Below are positions 8,639 to 17,267 of a stretch of DNA of 64,000 nt, piece by piece. The notes below the pieces were generated by a model. That model was not told the DNA's origin. It saw nothing but the letters and a program-made list of their open reading frames with translations, and did not search any database. The translations under genes and the position numbers were made by a program. Within the stretch, counting starts at the first letter, position 1. The number at the start of each line of letters is the position of its first letter. This DNA comes from a candidate division KSB1 bacterium (GTDB lineage: Bacteria > Zhuqueibacterota > Zhuqueibacteria > JANLFK01 > Oleimicrobiaceae), in the NCBI GenBank assembly GCA_024655945.1, contig JANLFK010000001.1, forward strand, positions 652,116 through 716,115, read 5' to 3'.

Positions 8639-10164
8639 GTCCGGTGACATCGCCAAAAGAGCATCGGAGCATCCTGGTCAGCCGGCTCCGTTTCCTTGGC
8701 GATGTGGTGCTCACCACCCCGCTGCTGCGCGCGCTTCGTCGGGCGTTTCCGCAGGCGGGGATCGCCTATCTAGCGGAGAGCCCGTACATCGAGGTGCTCG
8801 TCAACCACCCGGATGTGGACACCCTGCTGCCCTTACACCGTCAAAGCCGCAGTGCGCAACTGTCCACGCTGCGGCAGCTGCGCCGGGCGCATTTTGACCT
8901 GACCATTGACCTGTTCGGCAACGCTCGCTCCGCCCTGTTGCTCTGGCTCACCGGTGCGCGCCAGCGGGTGGGTTTTGACTATCGGGGGCGTCGGCTGCTG
9001 TACACCACTGTCGTGCGACGCGATGCGCGGCCGAAGAGTGCGATAGAGTTCCATCTGGAAACACTCAGACCTCTCGGCGTAGCGCCGGCTGGCTTGGAGA
9101 CGCACTTGGCCACCTCGCCCGATGAAGATGCCTGGGCCGTGAACTACCTGCACGAAAAAGGGGTGGGTGCGCACGAGCGCCTGGCAGTGGTGCACGCCGG
9201 CGCTTCGTGGCCGGCCAAGCGCTGGTTTGCCGAGCGATTTGGAGAACTGGCCAGGCGGATGGGCACAGAACTGGGCACGCGGGTGCTGCTCACCACCGGT
9301 CCGGGCGAGGAGGAACTTGTCGCGCGCGTGGCGCAGGTGGCGCCTGAGGCCGTGGTACTGGAAGTGCTCCCCATCCGCCGGGTGATGGCCGTAGTGAAGC
9401 GTTGCCAGGTACTCGTGGCCAACGACTGCGGCATCCTGCACTTGGGGCCGGCTCTGGGCACGCCGACCATCGGCATTTTTGGCCCTGGCGAACCGGAGAT
9501 CTGGTTTCCTTACTCACCTGCAGCGGGCCACTATGCGGTGCACCAAGAGCTCGACTGCAGCCGCTGTCAGCGCGACTTTTGCGAGGAGCTCCGCTGCATG
9601 GCCGCCATCCAGGTGGATGAAGTGCTGGCGGCTGTGGCGCACGCGCTGCAGCAAGGTGCAGCCCGCAGACCCACCGTCTACACGGTCGGCCACTCCTCCT
9701 TGAGCCTGGCGGAGTTTGTGGCGCGGCTGCGAGCCCATGGGATCCGGCGCGTGGTGGATGTGCGGCGCTTTCCGACCTCGCGGGCCTTCCCCCATTTCAG
9801 CCGCGACGCCCTTGCCGCGACGCTTCCTGCAGCGGGGATCGACTACCGATGGCTTGGCCAGGGCTTGGGGGGTTTTCGCAGCGGCGGCTACCAGGGGTAT
9901 ATGCAGACCCCCGACTTTGCCGCGGCGCTGGCAGAACTGAAGAGCTTGGCCGGCGAGCTGCGCACCGCAGTGATGTGTTCGGAAGCGCTCTTTTTCCGCT
10001 GCCACCGCCGCTTCATAGCAGAAGAGCTCGTGCGCCAGGGCTGGCGGGTGGTGCACATCATCGACGAGTCCCACACGCGGGAGCACCGCCTGCGCCAGGC
10101 GCATCACTCTGGGCAAGACATGGGGGGAGGGAGCACTGATGACCAGGCAGAAGGTCATCGTTGA
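8635..10164 (+). CDS. Glycosyltransferase family 9 fused to a DUF488 domain
   Basis: A 509-residue two-domain protein. Residues 1-340 form a GT9 (heptosyltransferase-like) enzyme: ILVSRLRFLGDVVLTTPLL opens the first Rossmann domain, then VVHAGASWPAKRW and ANDCGILHLGPALGTPTIGIFG in the donor domain, and the C-terminal cysteine cluster CSRCQRDFCEELRC. From about residue 346 a full DUF488 domain follows: YTVGHSSLSLAEFV, VVDVRRFPTSR, HFSRDALAATL, GLGGFRSGGYQGYM, MCSEALFFRCHR and the end motif VVHIIDE. DUF488 proteins are normally free-standing, so the fusion is unusual. The ATG at 8635 overlaps the cyclase stop. A longer frame starting at 8488 is not used because its extra 49 residues are not GT9-like and lie inside the cyclase gene. 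Confidence 0.9.
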   Translation: MSPVTSPKEHRSILVSRLRFLGDVVLTTPLLRALRRAFPQAGIAYLAESPYIEVLVNHPDVDTLLPLHRQSRSAQLSTLRQLRRAHFDLTIDLFGNARSALLLWLTGARQRVGFDYRGRRLLYTTVVRRDARPKSAIEFHLETLRPLGVAPAGLETHLATSPDEDAWAVNYLHEKGVGAHERLAVVHAGASWPAKRWFAERFGELARRMGTELGTRVLLTTGPGEEELVARVAQVAPEAVVLEVLPIRRVMAVVKRCQVLVANDCGILHLGPALGTPTIGIFGPGEPEIWFPYSPAAGHYAVHQELDCSRCQRDFCEELRCMAAIQVDEVLAAVAHALQQGAARRPTVYTVGHSSLSLAEFVARLRAHGIRRVVDVRRFPTSRAFPHFSRDALAATLPAAGIDYRWLGQGLGGFRSGGYQGYMQTPDFAAALAELKSLAGELRTAVMCSEALFFRCHRRFIAEELVRQGWRVVHIIDESHTREHRLRQAHHSGQDMGGGSTDDQAEGHR

Positions 10165-10648
10165 CGGCTACAACGTGATCCACGCGGTGCCTGCTCTTGC
10201 GGCGCGACTCAATCAAGACCTTGGCAGCGCGCGCGTTGCCCTGCTGCAGCGGCTTTGCGCCTATGTGAGCAAACGCCACCTCGAGCTGGTGGTCGTGTTC
10301 GACGGTGCGGAGGTGCACCCGGTAGAGGAGCGCGCGGCCCCGCCGGGGGTGCGAGTGCTCTTCTCCCGTCCGCCGCAAACCGCTGATTCGCTTATCGAAC
10401 ATCTGCTCTTGAGTGAGGCTCACCCACGGAGCGTGACTTTGGTGAGTGGCGATCGACACCTGGTCGGGGTGGCGCGAGAGCGCGGCGCCACAGTCCTCTC
10501 GCCTGCGCAGTTCTTCAAAAGGATGGACAATCGGCCGCGCGGCGAGGACTTTGCCGATCAGAAATTCGGCCGCGAGCTAACTGAGGAGGAAATGGCCGAA
10601 TGGCTCGCCCTGTTCGGCGAGAAGACCCCACGCCCACTTCGTCCCTGA
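10139..10648 (+). CDS. NYN domain (YacP-like) RNase
   Basis: A 169-residue protein of the NYN/YacP family (PIN-like fold), whose relatives include the Bacillus RNase Rae1 that cleaves mRNA at the ribosome. The signature KVIVDGYNVIHAVP at the N-terminus carries the first acidic residue. VVVFDGAEV and TADSLIEHLL carry further acidic residues, and VTLVSGDRHL the last. It overlaps the end of the preceding gene by 26 bp and the start of the histidine kinase by 49 bp, so the three are one translational unit. The family function is inferred from the fold; the RNA target is unknown. Confidence 0.88.
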   Translation: MTRQKVIVDGYNVIHAVPALAARLNQDLGSARVALLQRLCAYVSKRHLELVVVFDGAEVHPVEERAAPPGVRVLFSRPPQTADSLIEHLLLSEAHPRSVTLVSGDRHLVGVARERGATVLSPAQFFKRMDNRPRGEDFADQKFGRELTEEEMAEWLALFGEKTPRPLRP

Positions 10649-11991
10649 GCGAGTTCGGTGGAGTGCAGCAGTCAACCGTCCGTCGGCGCCGCATGTTCGT
10701 TGCCGCGGTGGTGGGTGCTTCGCTGCTGGTGCTCATCGCCCTCAACGCCGCCAGTTGGCTCTTCGTCAAGCGGATGACCAGCTACCTGGACAGCGAGCTG
10801 GGCAGGCGGTTGGAGACGGTGGCGCGTCTGGCCAGCCGCTCCTTGGAACGACAGCGCATCGACTACCTCAGCGGCGAAGATCGCACGCTGCTGGCGCTTG
10901 AACTGCTGCGCTTGCGTCGCGACGCCCAGCTACAGGCCGTGCACATCATCGACGCCGACTACCGCATCGTGGCCAGCTCGCAGCCCTATGTGGGCACCGG
11001 CGAGCCTCTGCATTACCTGCGCGCCGACAGCCAATGGGTGGCCCGGGCGTGGGAAGGCGAGGCAATCGCCGGGCCGTTGCGCTCGCTGGGCAGCAACCGC
11101 TTCAAGGTAGCCTATGCGCCCTTGCACGACCTGGGGGGTGCAGTTGTCGCCGTGCTCTCAGCCGAGGCAAGCGCCGACTTTTTCGAGCTGCTCAGCCTTT
11201 ATGATCGCGCGCGCCTGGTCGGCCTGCTGGCAAGTGGCGCCCTCCTGCTCCTCCTGACGCTCTTCCTGCTCTGGTCGCTCACCCTCTTGCTGCGAACAGA
11301 GGCTTCCCTGCGCCAAGCCGAACGCCTGGCCACCATCGGACACATGGCTGCCACCGTCGCTCACGAGATCCGCAACCCACTGGGCATCATCAAGACCACG
11401 GCGGATGTACTTCGCCAGCGATACTGTCCACCAGGCCATAGCGATGAGTTGTTCGACTTTATCCCGCAAGAAGTGTCGCGACTCAACCGTCTGGTGGACA
11501 ACTTCTTAGTTCTCTCCAGGGGACCAAGGCTTGCAATGGAGCAGCAGCGCGCCCAAGAGGTCATCGGTCGAACCATTGCGCGGTTGCGGCCGGAGTTTGA
11601 GAAGGAGGGCATCTCCTTGCTGGCCCAAAGCGACGAGAACTTGCCTGCCTTTCCGTTCGATCAGGACGCCCTGCAGCAGATGCTCCTCAACCTGTTACTC
11701 AACAGCCTGCAGGCGACTCACAGCGGCGGCTGCGTCACCGTGACGGCAACCACGGTCGACAGCCGGCGGGGAGCAGCCGTGCGCATCTCGGTGCACGACA
11801 ATGGCTGCGGCATAGAGGGCGACCCGCAGCTAATCTTCGAGCCCTTCTACACCACCAAGCCATCAGGAAGCGGCCTGGGCCTGGCAGTCACCAAGAGGCT
11901 CATCGAAGCACACGGCGGCTGGATCGAGGTGGCAAGCGGTCGCCACACCGGCACCGACTTTAGCCTCTACTTTCCGCTGCGGGTCAAGTGA
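10600..11991 (+). CDS. Membrane sensor histidine kinase
   Basis: A 463-residue kinase with two membrane segments (about 32-56 and 203-226) flanking a small extracytoplasmic sensor region of about 140 residues. The dimerisation/phosphoacceptor motif HEIRNPLGIIKT carries His255. The catalytic domain shows the N-box LLLNSLQATHSGG, the D-box HDNGCGIEG, FEPFYTTKPSGSGLGLAVTKRL and LIEAHGG. No response regulator is next to it, so its partner is elsewhere. ATG 10600 overlaps the NYN gene and has GGAGG 10 nt before it. A later start near 10693 would remove a short cytoplasmic leader only. The sensed signal is not evident. Confidence 0.9.
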   Translation: MARPVRREDPTPTSSLSEFGGVQQSTVRRRRMFVAAVVGASLLVLIALNAASWLFVKRMTSYLDSELGRRLETVARLASRSLERQRIDYLSGEDRTLLALELLRLRRDAQLQAVHIIDADYRIVASSQPYVGTGEPLHYLRADSQWVARAWEGEAIAGPLRSLGSNRFKVAYAPLHDLGGAVVAVLSAEASADFFELLSLYDRARLVGLLASGALLLLLTLFLLWSLTLLLRTEASLRQAERLATIGHMAATVAHEIRNPLGIIKTTADVLRQRYCPPGHSDELFDFIPQEVSRLNRLVDNFLVLSRGPRLAMEQQRAQEVIGRTIARLRPEFEKEGISLLAQSDENLPAFPFDQDALQQMLLNLLLNSLQATHSGGCVTVTATTVDSRRGAAVRISVHDNGCGIEGDPQLIFEPFYTTKPSGSGLGLAVTKRLIEAHGGWIEVASGRHTGTDFSLYFPLRVK

Positions 11992-12042
11992 GGCCGCACG
12001 TCCTGGCGGGCCGGACTCTTCACGGAGGAGCAGCTTTTCTAG

Positions 12043-12071
12043 TTGACGGCAAAGCGCTTTTTTTGTAAATT
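12043..12071 (+). promoter_or_regulatory. Promoter of the peptidase/propeller/barrel gene
   Basis: TTGACG (12043-12048) and TAAATT (12066-12071) are 17 bp apart, with a predicted start near 12079. This places the true ATG at 12121, because a longer open frame from 12043 would begin inside the promoter itself. Confidence 0.65.
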
Positions 12072-12120
12072 CACCCGCGGGCTCGGGAAATTCAGGCCTC
12101 GCAAGCCAACAGGTAGCCGC

Positions 12121-15045
12121 ATGTGGCCAGTCAATAGAAAGATCGCCTCTTTCGCACTGACCGGGGTAGCACTCCTCTTGGCGGTCAGCGCCGGCCATGG
12201 CCAGTACTACTTCGGCCGCAACAAGGTGCAGTACGACAACTTCCGCTGGCATGTCCTCCAGACCGAGCACTTTGACATCTACTTTTACCCGGAGATGCGC
12301 AAGATTGCGGAGATCGGTGCAGCCTATGCGGAGGAAACCTACCGGGTTTTGGAAGACCGCTTCGACCACAATATCAACCGGCGTATCCCCCTCATTTTCT
12401 ACGCCAGCCACGCCCACTTTCAGCAGACCAACACCACCCCCTATCTGGTCCCTGAGGGCGTAGGCGGCTTTTTCGAATTCCTCAAAGGACGGGTGGTGGT
12501 GCCCGCCAATGGCTCCCTATCCGAGTTCAAGCACGTGATCCGCCATGAGCTAGTGCACGTGTTCACCTACAGCAAGCTGACCACCGTGTTCAAAGAGCGC
12601 GGCAGGCTGGCGCCGACGGGCCTGCCCCTCTGGTTCGTCGAGGGGCTGGCTGAGTACTGGTCCACCGGCTGGGACTCGCAGGCAGAGATGTTCATCCGGG
12701 ATGGCGTGCTCAACGGCTACATCGTCCCGCTCAACCAGATGTACCAGATCTACGGCTCCTTCCTCATGTACAAGGAAGGACAGGCGATTCTCAAGTACAT
12801 CGGCGAGACGTTCGGTGAGGAGAAGATCCTGCGCCTCATCGAGAATAGCTGGAAGCAGGAGCGCTTCGCCGACGTGATGAAGATCACCCTGGGGGTGGAC
12901 ATAGAGCAGTTCGACAAACAGTGGCTCTACGCGCTGAAGAAGAGCACCTACCCCCTGTTGGAGCGCCGCGACTCTCCGGAGATGAGCAGTACGGTGGTGA
13001 CGCGCGAAGGCATCGACACCAAACCGGTCTTTTACCGCCGCGCAGATGGCGGCTACGTGGTCTTTGTCTCCAATCGCATGGGCTACTCGAACATCTACTT
13101 GCAGAGGATAGACGGCGGAAGCGGGCAGCCAAAGGCGGAGGTGCTGATCAAAGGGGAACGGACCTCGGAGTTCGAGAGCTTCCATGTGCTGCAGAGCAAG
13201 ATCGACGTGACCCCTACCGGTCTGCTGGCCTTTGTGAGCCGAAGCGGCGCCAGCGATGTGCTGAATGTCTTCGCCATCGAGCACCGCAGCATGGTGAAAC
13301 AGGTCCGTTTCGATTCGCTCGTCTCCCTGTACTCGCCGTCGTGGGCGCCGGACGGCCAAAGGTTAGTGGTCACCGGACTCAGCTTTGGCGGGCAAAGTGA
13401 CTTGTACCTGGTAGACCTGCAACGCGAGACAGCCGAACAGCTCACCAACGATCTCTTTGACGACCGCGATCCTGCCTGGTCTCCAGACGGGACGGTCATC
13501 GCCTTTCGGAGCGATCGGCCACCCTACGGTGCCGACGGCTACTACAACCTCTTCATGCTCAACCTGGGCACCGGGGTTGTGGAGCCGGCAACCTGTGCGC
13601 CGCACAACGACCTCTCGCCTGCCTGGTCGCCGGACGGCCGCTACTTAACCTTTACCTCAGACCGCGATGGTGCCTACAACATCTGGATGGTGCGCAATAC
13701 CGCCAGGGGTCCGTTTGCCTCGCGCTCGGGGAGCAGGGTAGAATCCCCTTCCGACACGAAACACTACCCAGCTGCCACCGACGAGCTGGACGAGCTGCGG
13801 CAACTCACCTTTTTCACCACCGGCGCCTTCGACCCCGATTGGACGGACAATGACCAGATCCTCTTTTCCGCCTTTGAGAACTTTTCTTTCCGTCTGCGCC
13901 TTCTGGACGAGGTGGTGAAGAAGTTCGATAGCTCGAAGGTCGCCTCTGCAGACACGCTCCCCCAGCAGAGCACGGAGCGGCTCAGCCAGGAGGTGAGCGG
14001 CGATGTCTTCAGCAAGACGGTCAAGTATCGTCCCAAGTTCGACCTTGACGTGGCACAGAGTGCCGTCACGCAGGATCCCATCTATGGCACTTCCGGGGGC
14101 GCGCAGTTGGCCATCACCGACATGCTGGGCAACGCCCAGTACTACTTTCTCCTCTCCAATAACGCCCGCACGCGTGATGAGTTTTTGGAGAGCTTCAACG
14201 TTGCGGTCACCCGTCTGGACCTGACGCATCGTACCAACTTTGCCGTGGGGCTCTATCACTTTGCCGGCCGCTACTATTCGCTGTACGACTTTTACTTCTG
14301 GGAGCGGCGCGCCGGAGGATTTGCCGCCGTCAGCTACCCCTTTTCGGTGTTCAACCGCTTCGAGGCCAGCCTCAACGTGCGCTATTCAGACAAGGACTGG
14401 TACGTCTTCAACCGGCGGCGCAAGGCAGTGTTGGTCTCCAACATCGTCTCCTTCGTGAAAGACAATTCGCTTTGGGGGCCCACCGGCCCGGTGGATGGCG
14501 AACGGTACAATATCACCCTCGGCAACACCCTCGACGTGCAGCACTCGCACGTGAATTTCGTGACGCTCATCGTCGATTACCGGCACTACTTCCGCATCAG
14601 CCGGAGCGTCACCCATGCCCTCCGTCTGATGACGATGATGAACAAGGGCAAGGAGGCCACGCCGTTCTTCATGGGCGGCAGTTGGGACCTGCGCGGCTAT
14701 CCCCTGTGGCGCATCTGGGGAACAAAGCTGGCCCTGGTCAGTAACGAGCTCCGCTTTCCGTTCATCGACCGCTTCTTCATCAAGTTCCCCATTGGCGGCT
14801 TGGCATTGAACGCCATCCGGGGAGCCCTCTTTGTCGACCTTGGCAACGGCTGGGACCAGCACTTTGACGAGCTCCTGGGCAGCGTGGGCTTTGGCGTGCG
14901 CTGGCGCATCGGCGGCGTGCTTGTGCTCCGTTTGGATGGGGGGCGCAAATTCACCGTGCCGGAACCATCGCGGTTTCACCACCTCAAGGACATCAACATT
15001 GACAAGCACTGGTTCACACAGTTCTTCTTCGGCTGGGATTTCTGA
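12121..15045 (+). CDS. Outer-membrane protein: HExxH peptidase domain, PD40 propeller, surface-antigen barrel
   Basis: A 974-residue secreted protein with a signal peptide ending near GHGQ. Residues 30-280 resemble the MA-clan peptidase-like domain: TEHFDIYF, then the zinc motif HELVH (142-146), with a candidate third ligand in FVEGLAEYWS (about 174). Residues 300-600 contain WD40-like PD40 (TolB) repeats, each recognisable by PSWAPDGQRL, PAWSPDGTVIAF or PAWSPDGRYLTF. Residues 690-974 form a bacterial surface antigen-type (Omp85/BamA-like) beta-barrel with GGSWDLRGYP and FVDLGNGW. It is likely anchored in the outer membrane with its propeller in the periplasm. ATG 12121 is supported by the upstream promoter. 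It overlaps the propeller lipoprotein gene that follows. Confidence 0.85.
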   Translation: MWPVNRKIASFALTGVALLLAVSAGHGQYYFGRNKVQYDNFRWHVLQTEHFDIYFYPEMRKIAEIGAAYAEETYRVLEDRFDHNINRRIPLIFYASHAHFQQTNTTPYLVPEGVGGFFEFLKGRVVVPANGSLSEFKHVIRHELVHVFTYSKLTTVFKERGRLAPTGLPLWFVEGLAEYWSTGWDSQAEMFIRDGVLNGYIVPLNQMYQIYGSFLMYKEGQAILKYIGETFGEEKILRLIENSWKQERFADVMKITLGVDIEQFDKQWLYALKKSTYPLLERRDSPEMSSTVVTREGIDTKPVFYRRADGGYVVFVSNRMGYSNIYLQRIDGGSGQPKAEVLIKGERTSEFESFHVLQSKIDVTPTGLLAFVSRSGASDVLNVFAIEHRSMVKQVRFDSLVSLYSPSWAPDGQRLVVTGLSFGGQSDLYLVDLQRETAEQLTNDLFDDRDPAWSPDGTVIAFRSDRPPYGADGYYNLFMLNLGTGVVEPATCAPHNDLSPAWSPDGRYLTFTSDRDGAYNIWMVRNTARGPFASRSGSRVESPSDTKHYPAATDELDELRQLTFFTTGAFDPDWTDNDQILFSAFENFSFRLRLLDEVVKKFDSSKVASADTLPQQSTERLSQEVSGDVFSKTVKYRPKFDLDVAQSAVTQDPIYGTSGGAQLAITDMLGNAQYYFLLSNNARTRDEFLESFNVAVTRLDLTHRTNFAVGLYHFAGRYYSLYDFYFWERRAGGFAAVSYPFSVFNRFEASLNVRYSDKDWYVFNRRRKAVLVSNIVSFVKDNSLWGPTGPVDGERYNITLGNTLDVQHSHVNFVTLIVDYRHYFRISRSVTHALRLMTMMNKGKEATPFFMGGSWDLRGYPLWRIWGTKLALVSNELRFPFIDRFFIKFPIGGLALNAIRGALFVDLGNGWDQHFDELLGSVGFGVRWRIGGVLVLRLDGGRKFTVPEPSRFHHLKDINIDKHWFTQFFFGWDF

Positions 15046-16192
15046 GCAGCGACGTGTCCTGGGGCTCGCGTGTCTGGTCGCGAGCACCGTGGTGGCTTTC
15101 GCTGGGTGCGCCCGGCTCCTGCTGCCTCAGCTCGCCGACAAGGGAACGACCCATCTGTGGCCGCAGTGCGGCGGGGCATCGGCGCGGACCAATGAAATCG
15201 CTGCAGAGCTGGTCCCGCCGTTGGAACTTGTCTGGCAGCGTAAGGCCACCGCCGGCATCGGACCGACGCTCCTGGCAAACGGGGGGAACATCTTCTGCCC
15301 CACGAAGGACGGCCACTTGCTGGTCGTGGATGCGGTCTCCGGCAAGAAGGTTGTCCAGAAAAAATTCCGCCCCGGCTTCGAGATCACCTGTGCGCTGCAG
15401 GAAGATCTTCTGGTTGTTGCCCGACGCCATGGGAACCCAAGCCTCAGCCTGCACGACCTGAGCGACGGTCACATGCTTTGGTCTGCGGCTGCGGGGAGCA
15501 TCGAGACTGAACCGCTCATCGTCGACGGCCGCCTGATCGTGGCTGCCGAGGAAAAGCGGCTCATCGCCTACGAGCTGCGCAGTGGCAAGGTGCTCTGGTC
15601 CCTGAACACCGAGGACAACCTGCGCTCTACGCCGGCGTGCGCCGGGGATAAGGTGGTGTTCGGCAGTGACGACGGCCGCGTGCGCGCCGTGGACGTGCAC
15701 AAGGGCACGCTCATCTGGCAATATCGCACCGGAGGGGCAATCCTCGCCGCGCCGGCCATCGGGCATGGCACGGTCTACGTGGGTTCGACCGACCGCAGCT
15801 TCTACGCCCTGTCGCTGGATTCGGGAATCGTCCGCTGGGTCTTCCCCACGGGGGGAAGAATCCGCCACGGGGCAGCAGTGGCCGACTCGGTGGTCATTTT
15901 CGGCAGCAATGACCACTCTCTGTACTGCCTGTCCCTGCGCAACGGCAGCGAGCGCTGGCGCTTCCAGGCCAAGAGCATCATCAGCACGCCACCGCTGGTG
16001 GCAGGCAAGGTGGTGTATGTGGGCTCGCTGGACCAGCACGTCTACGCGCTGGAGCTGGAAAGCGGCCGAGAACTGTGGAAATATGACACCGGCGGCCGCG
16101 TGCGCACCGCACCGCTGGTAGCATGCGATAGACTTTTCGTGGCGGCAGAGGGCAACCGCATTCTCGCCTTTCGGGCGAAGGGCGGAGCATGA
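14999..16192 (+). CDS. PQQ-type beta-propeller lipoprotein (BamB-like)
   Basis: A 397-residue lipoprotein with at least five PQQ/pyrrolo-quinoline-type propeller blades, marked by repeated DAVSGKKVVQK, RSGKVLWSLNTED, VHKGTLIWQYRTGG, LDSGIVRWVFPTGG, RNGSERWRFQAK and LESGRELWKYDTGG. The lipobox is VAFAGC (Cys37). The TTG start at 14999 has AAGGA 8 nt upstream, so the gene overlaps the barrel gene by 47 bp. No ATG or GTG exists between that point and the signal peptide. BamB, a relative of this fold, is a lipoprotein partner of the Omp85 protein BamA. Here the propeller is coupled to a protein with an Omp85-like barrel, which suggests the two act together. That is inference. Confidence 0.82.
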   Translation: MTSTGSHSSSSAGISEQRRVLGLACLVASTVVAFAGCARLLLPQLADKGTTHLWPQCGGASARTNEIAAELVPPLELVWQRKATAGIGPTLLANGGNIFCPTKDGHLLVVDAVSGKKVVQKKFRPGFEITCALQEDLLVVARRHGNPSLSLHDLSDGHMLWSAAAGSIETEPLIVDGRLIVAAEEKRLIAYELRSGKVLWSLNTEDNLRSTPACAGDKVVFGSDDGRVRAVDVHKGTLIWQYRTGGAILAAPAIGHGTVYVGSTDRSFYALSLDSGIVRWVFPTGGRIRHGAAVADSVVIFGSNDHSLYCLSLRNGSERWRFQAKSIISTPPLVAGKVVYVGSLDQHVYALELESGRELWKYDTGGRVRTAPLVACDRLFVAAEGNRILAFRAKGGA

Positions 16193-16719
16193 AAGCAGGC
16201 CTCCTCCGGCGGAATGTGCACAGGGCAGCCCTGTGCTGCGCGGTGCCATTGAGTCTCGCGAGCTGGGCCGTGGCATTCTGCCAGCATGGAGATGAGCTGG
16301 GGCACTCCCCACACGGCCCTGCTGCTGCACTCAGTCGTGCCCAGCAGCTCCAGTCGGCTCACTTCCACTCCCCTCTGACCGCGTGGCGCAACCCCTCATC
16401 GGGGCGGTTCCTCTGGCCAGCGGCCGACACGTCTCGACGCCTTATCAGCGCGCGGGTGCACGTCGACCCGCGCAAGAAGCGGGACGCCCGCATTTCGTGG
16501 TTCTTCTTGGGGGCCACGGTGCTTGCCGGTAGCGCCTCAATGCACCTGAAGAGCACCGCCGACGATCGCTATGAGCGCTACCTGCGAGCAGGCTCGCCTG
16601 CGGCCATGAACCGCTACTACGACGAGGCCTGTCGTCTTGATAGGTACGCCGCAGCGGCTTACGGCACCTTTCAGGTGAGCTTTGTGCTGTGGGTGATCTT
16701 TTTTTTAAAGTCTCGCTGA
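16189..16719 (+). CDS. Small membrane protein of unknown function
   Basis: A 176-residue protein. It starts with a basic, hydrophobic signal or anchor (residues 8-30), followed by a polar region and a second hydrophobic segment (ISWFFLGATVLAGSASMH). The C-terminal part, DDRYERYLRAG, MNRYYDEACRLDRYAAAAY and a last membrane segment, resembles the C-terminal signature of small FCB membrane proteins that follow envelope operons. ATG 16189 overlaps the stop of the propeller lipoprotein (ATGA), so it is the last gene of that coupled set. No catalytic residues are seen; a role in the same envelope complex is inferred from context only. Confidence 0.65.
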   Translation: MKAGLLRRNVHRAALCCAVPLSLASWAVAFCQHGDELGHSPHGPAAALSRAQQLQSAHFHSPLTAWRNPSSGRFLWPAADTSRRLISARVHVDPRKKRDARISWFFLGATVLAGSASMHLKSTADDRYERYLRAGSPAAMNRYYDEACRLDRYAAAAYGTFQVSFVLWVIFFLKSR

Positions 16720-16766
16720 GGCGACGTTGCCTGCCAGGCACAGGGGAGGTCTACCGGGAAGAAGAA

Positions 16767-17021
16767 ATGGCTACATTCTTGTCCGACACTCATCCCAAAA
16801 TGGAGCCTTTGCAGACCCAACTCTTGCGGCAGGCGAGTCCCCCGCGCAAGATGGCGATGTTGGCACAGTTCAATGCTGCAGCCCGCTCGCTGCCGCTCAC
16901 CGGATCCCGCTCACAACGCCCGCACGACAGCGAGGCCGAACTGCGCCGCCGACCGGCAGACTTGCTCCCGGGCGAGGAGCTGGCGCACAAGGTGTACGGT
17001 GGCACTCTTCACGCAAGATAG
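16767..17021 (+). CDS. Small conserved protein, possibly decaying
   Basis: An 84-residue frame beginning MATFLSDTHPKMEPLQ, with LLRQASPPRKMAMLAQFNAAAR and a C-terminal SEAELRRRPADLLPGEELA. From memory this matches a family of small helical proteins from several phyla whose members read like LLRQATPARKLEM and AELRRLLADLLLGEELARKVYG. Compared with that pattern, leucines in the last helix are replaced by arginine and proline, which suggests loss of function. The ATG has GGAGG some 18 nt upstream. No partner gene follows it: 17022-17198 holds nothing recognisable. Confidence 0.5.
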   Translation: MATFLSDTHPKMEPLQTQLLRQASPPRKMAMLAQFNAAARSLPLTGSRSQRPHDSEAELRRRPADLLPGEELAHKVYGGTLHAR

Positions 17022-17198
17022 ACCCGCACCATCTGGCTCGGCCCAGGGGGCAAACAGTGCGTGCGCGGGTCGCCATCTGCTCGAGAAAGAAAAGGGGGAG
17101 CGCCGGGTTGCATTGGCGCATTCTCCCGAATACGCAGTCGCTATGGCGACGGAGTGGCAAGAGGTAGCTAACCAATGCACAGCACTTATCCCACTGGC

Positions 17199-17226
17199 TT
17201 GACGATGGTGTGAGATCGGCTAATGT
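17199..17226 (+). promoter_or_regulatory. Promoter of the MttB-family gene
   Basis: TTGACG (17199-17204) and TAATGT (17221-17226) are 16 bp apart; the start would be near 17233. This excludes a translation start at 17223 and agrees with ATG 17268, which has GGAAGGGA 8 nt upstream. Confidence 0.5.
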
Positions 17227-17267
17227 GCGTGTCCGCACCAGAAGACGAAAAGGAAGGGACAGACCAG

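Noticed and set aside
14831-14998. Longer N-terminus for the propeller lipoprotein
   Set aside because: It reads through the barrel gene in another frame; TTG 14999 with AAGGA and the following signal peptide fits better.
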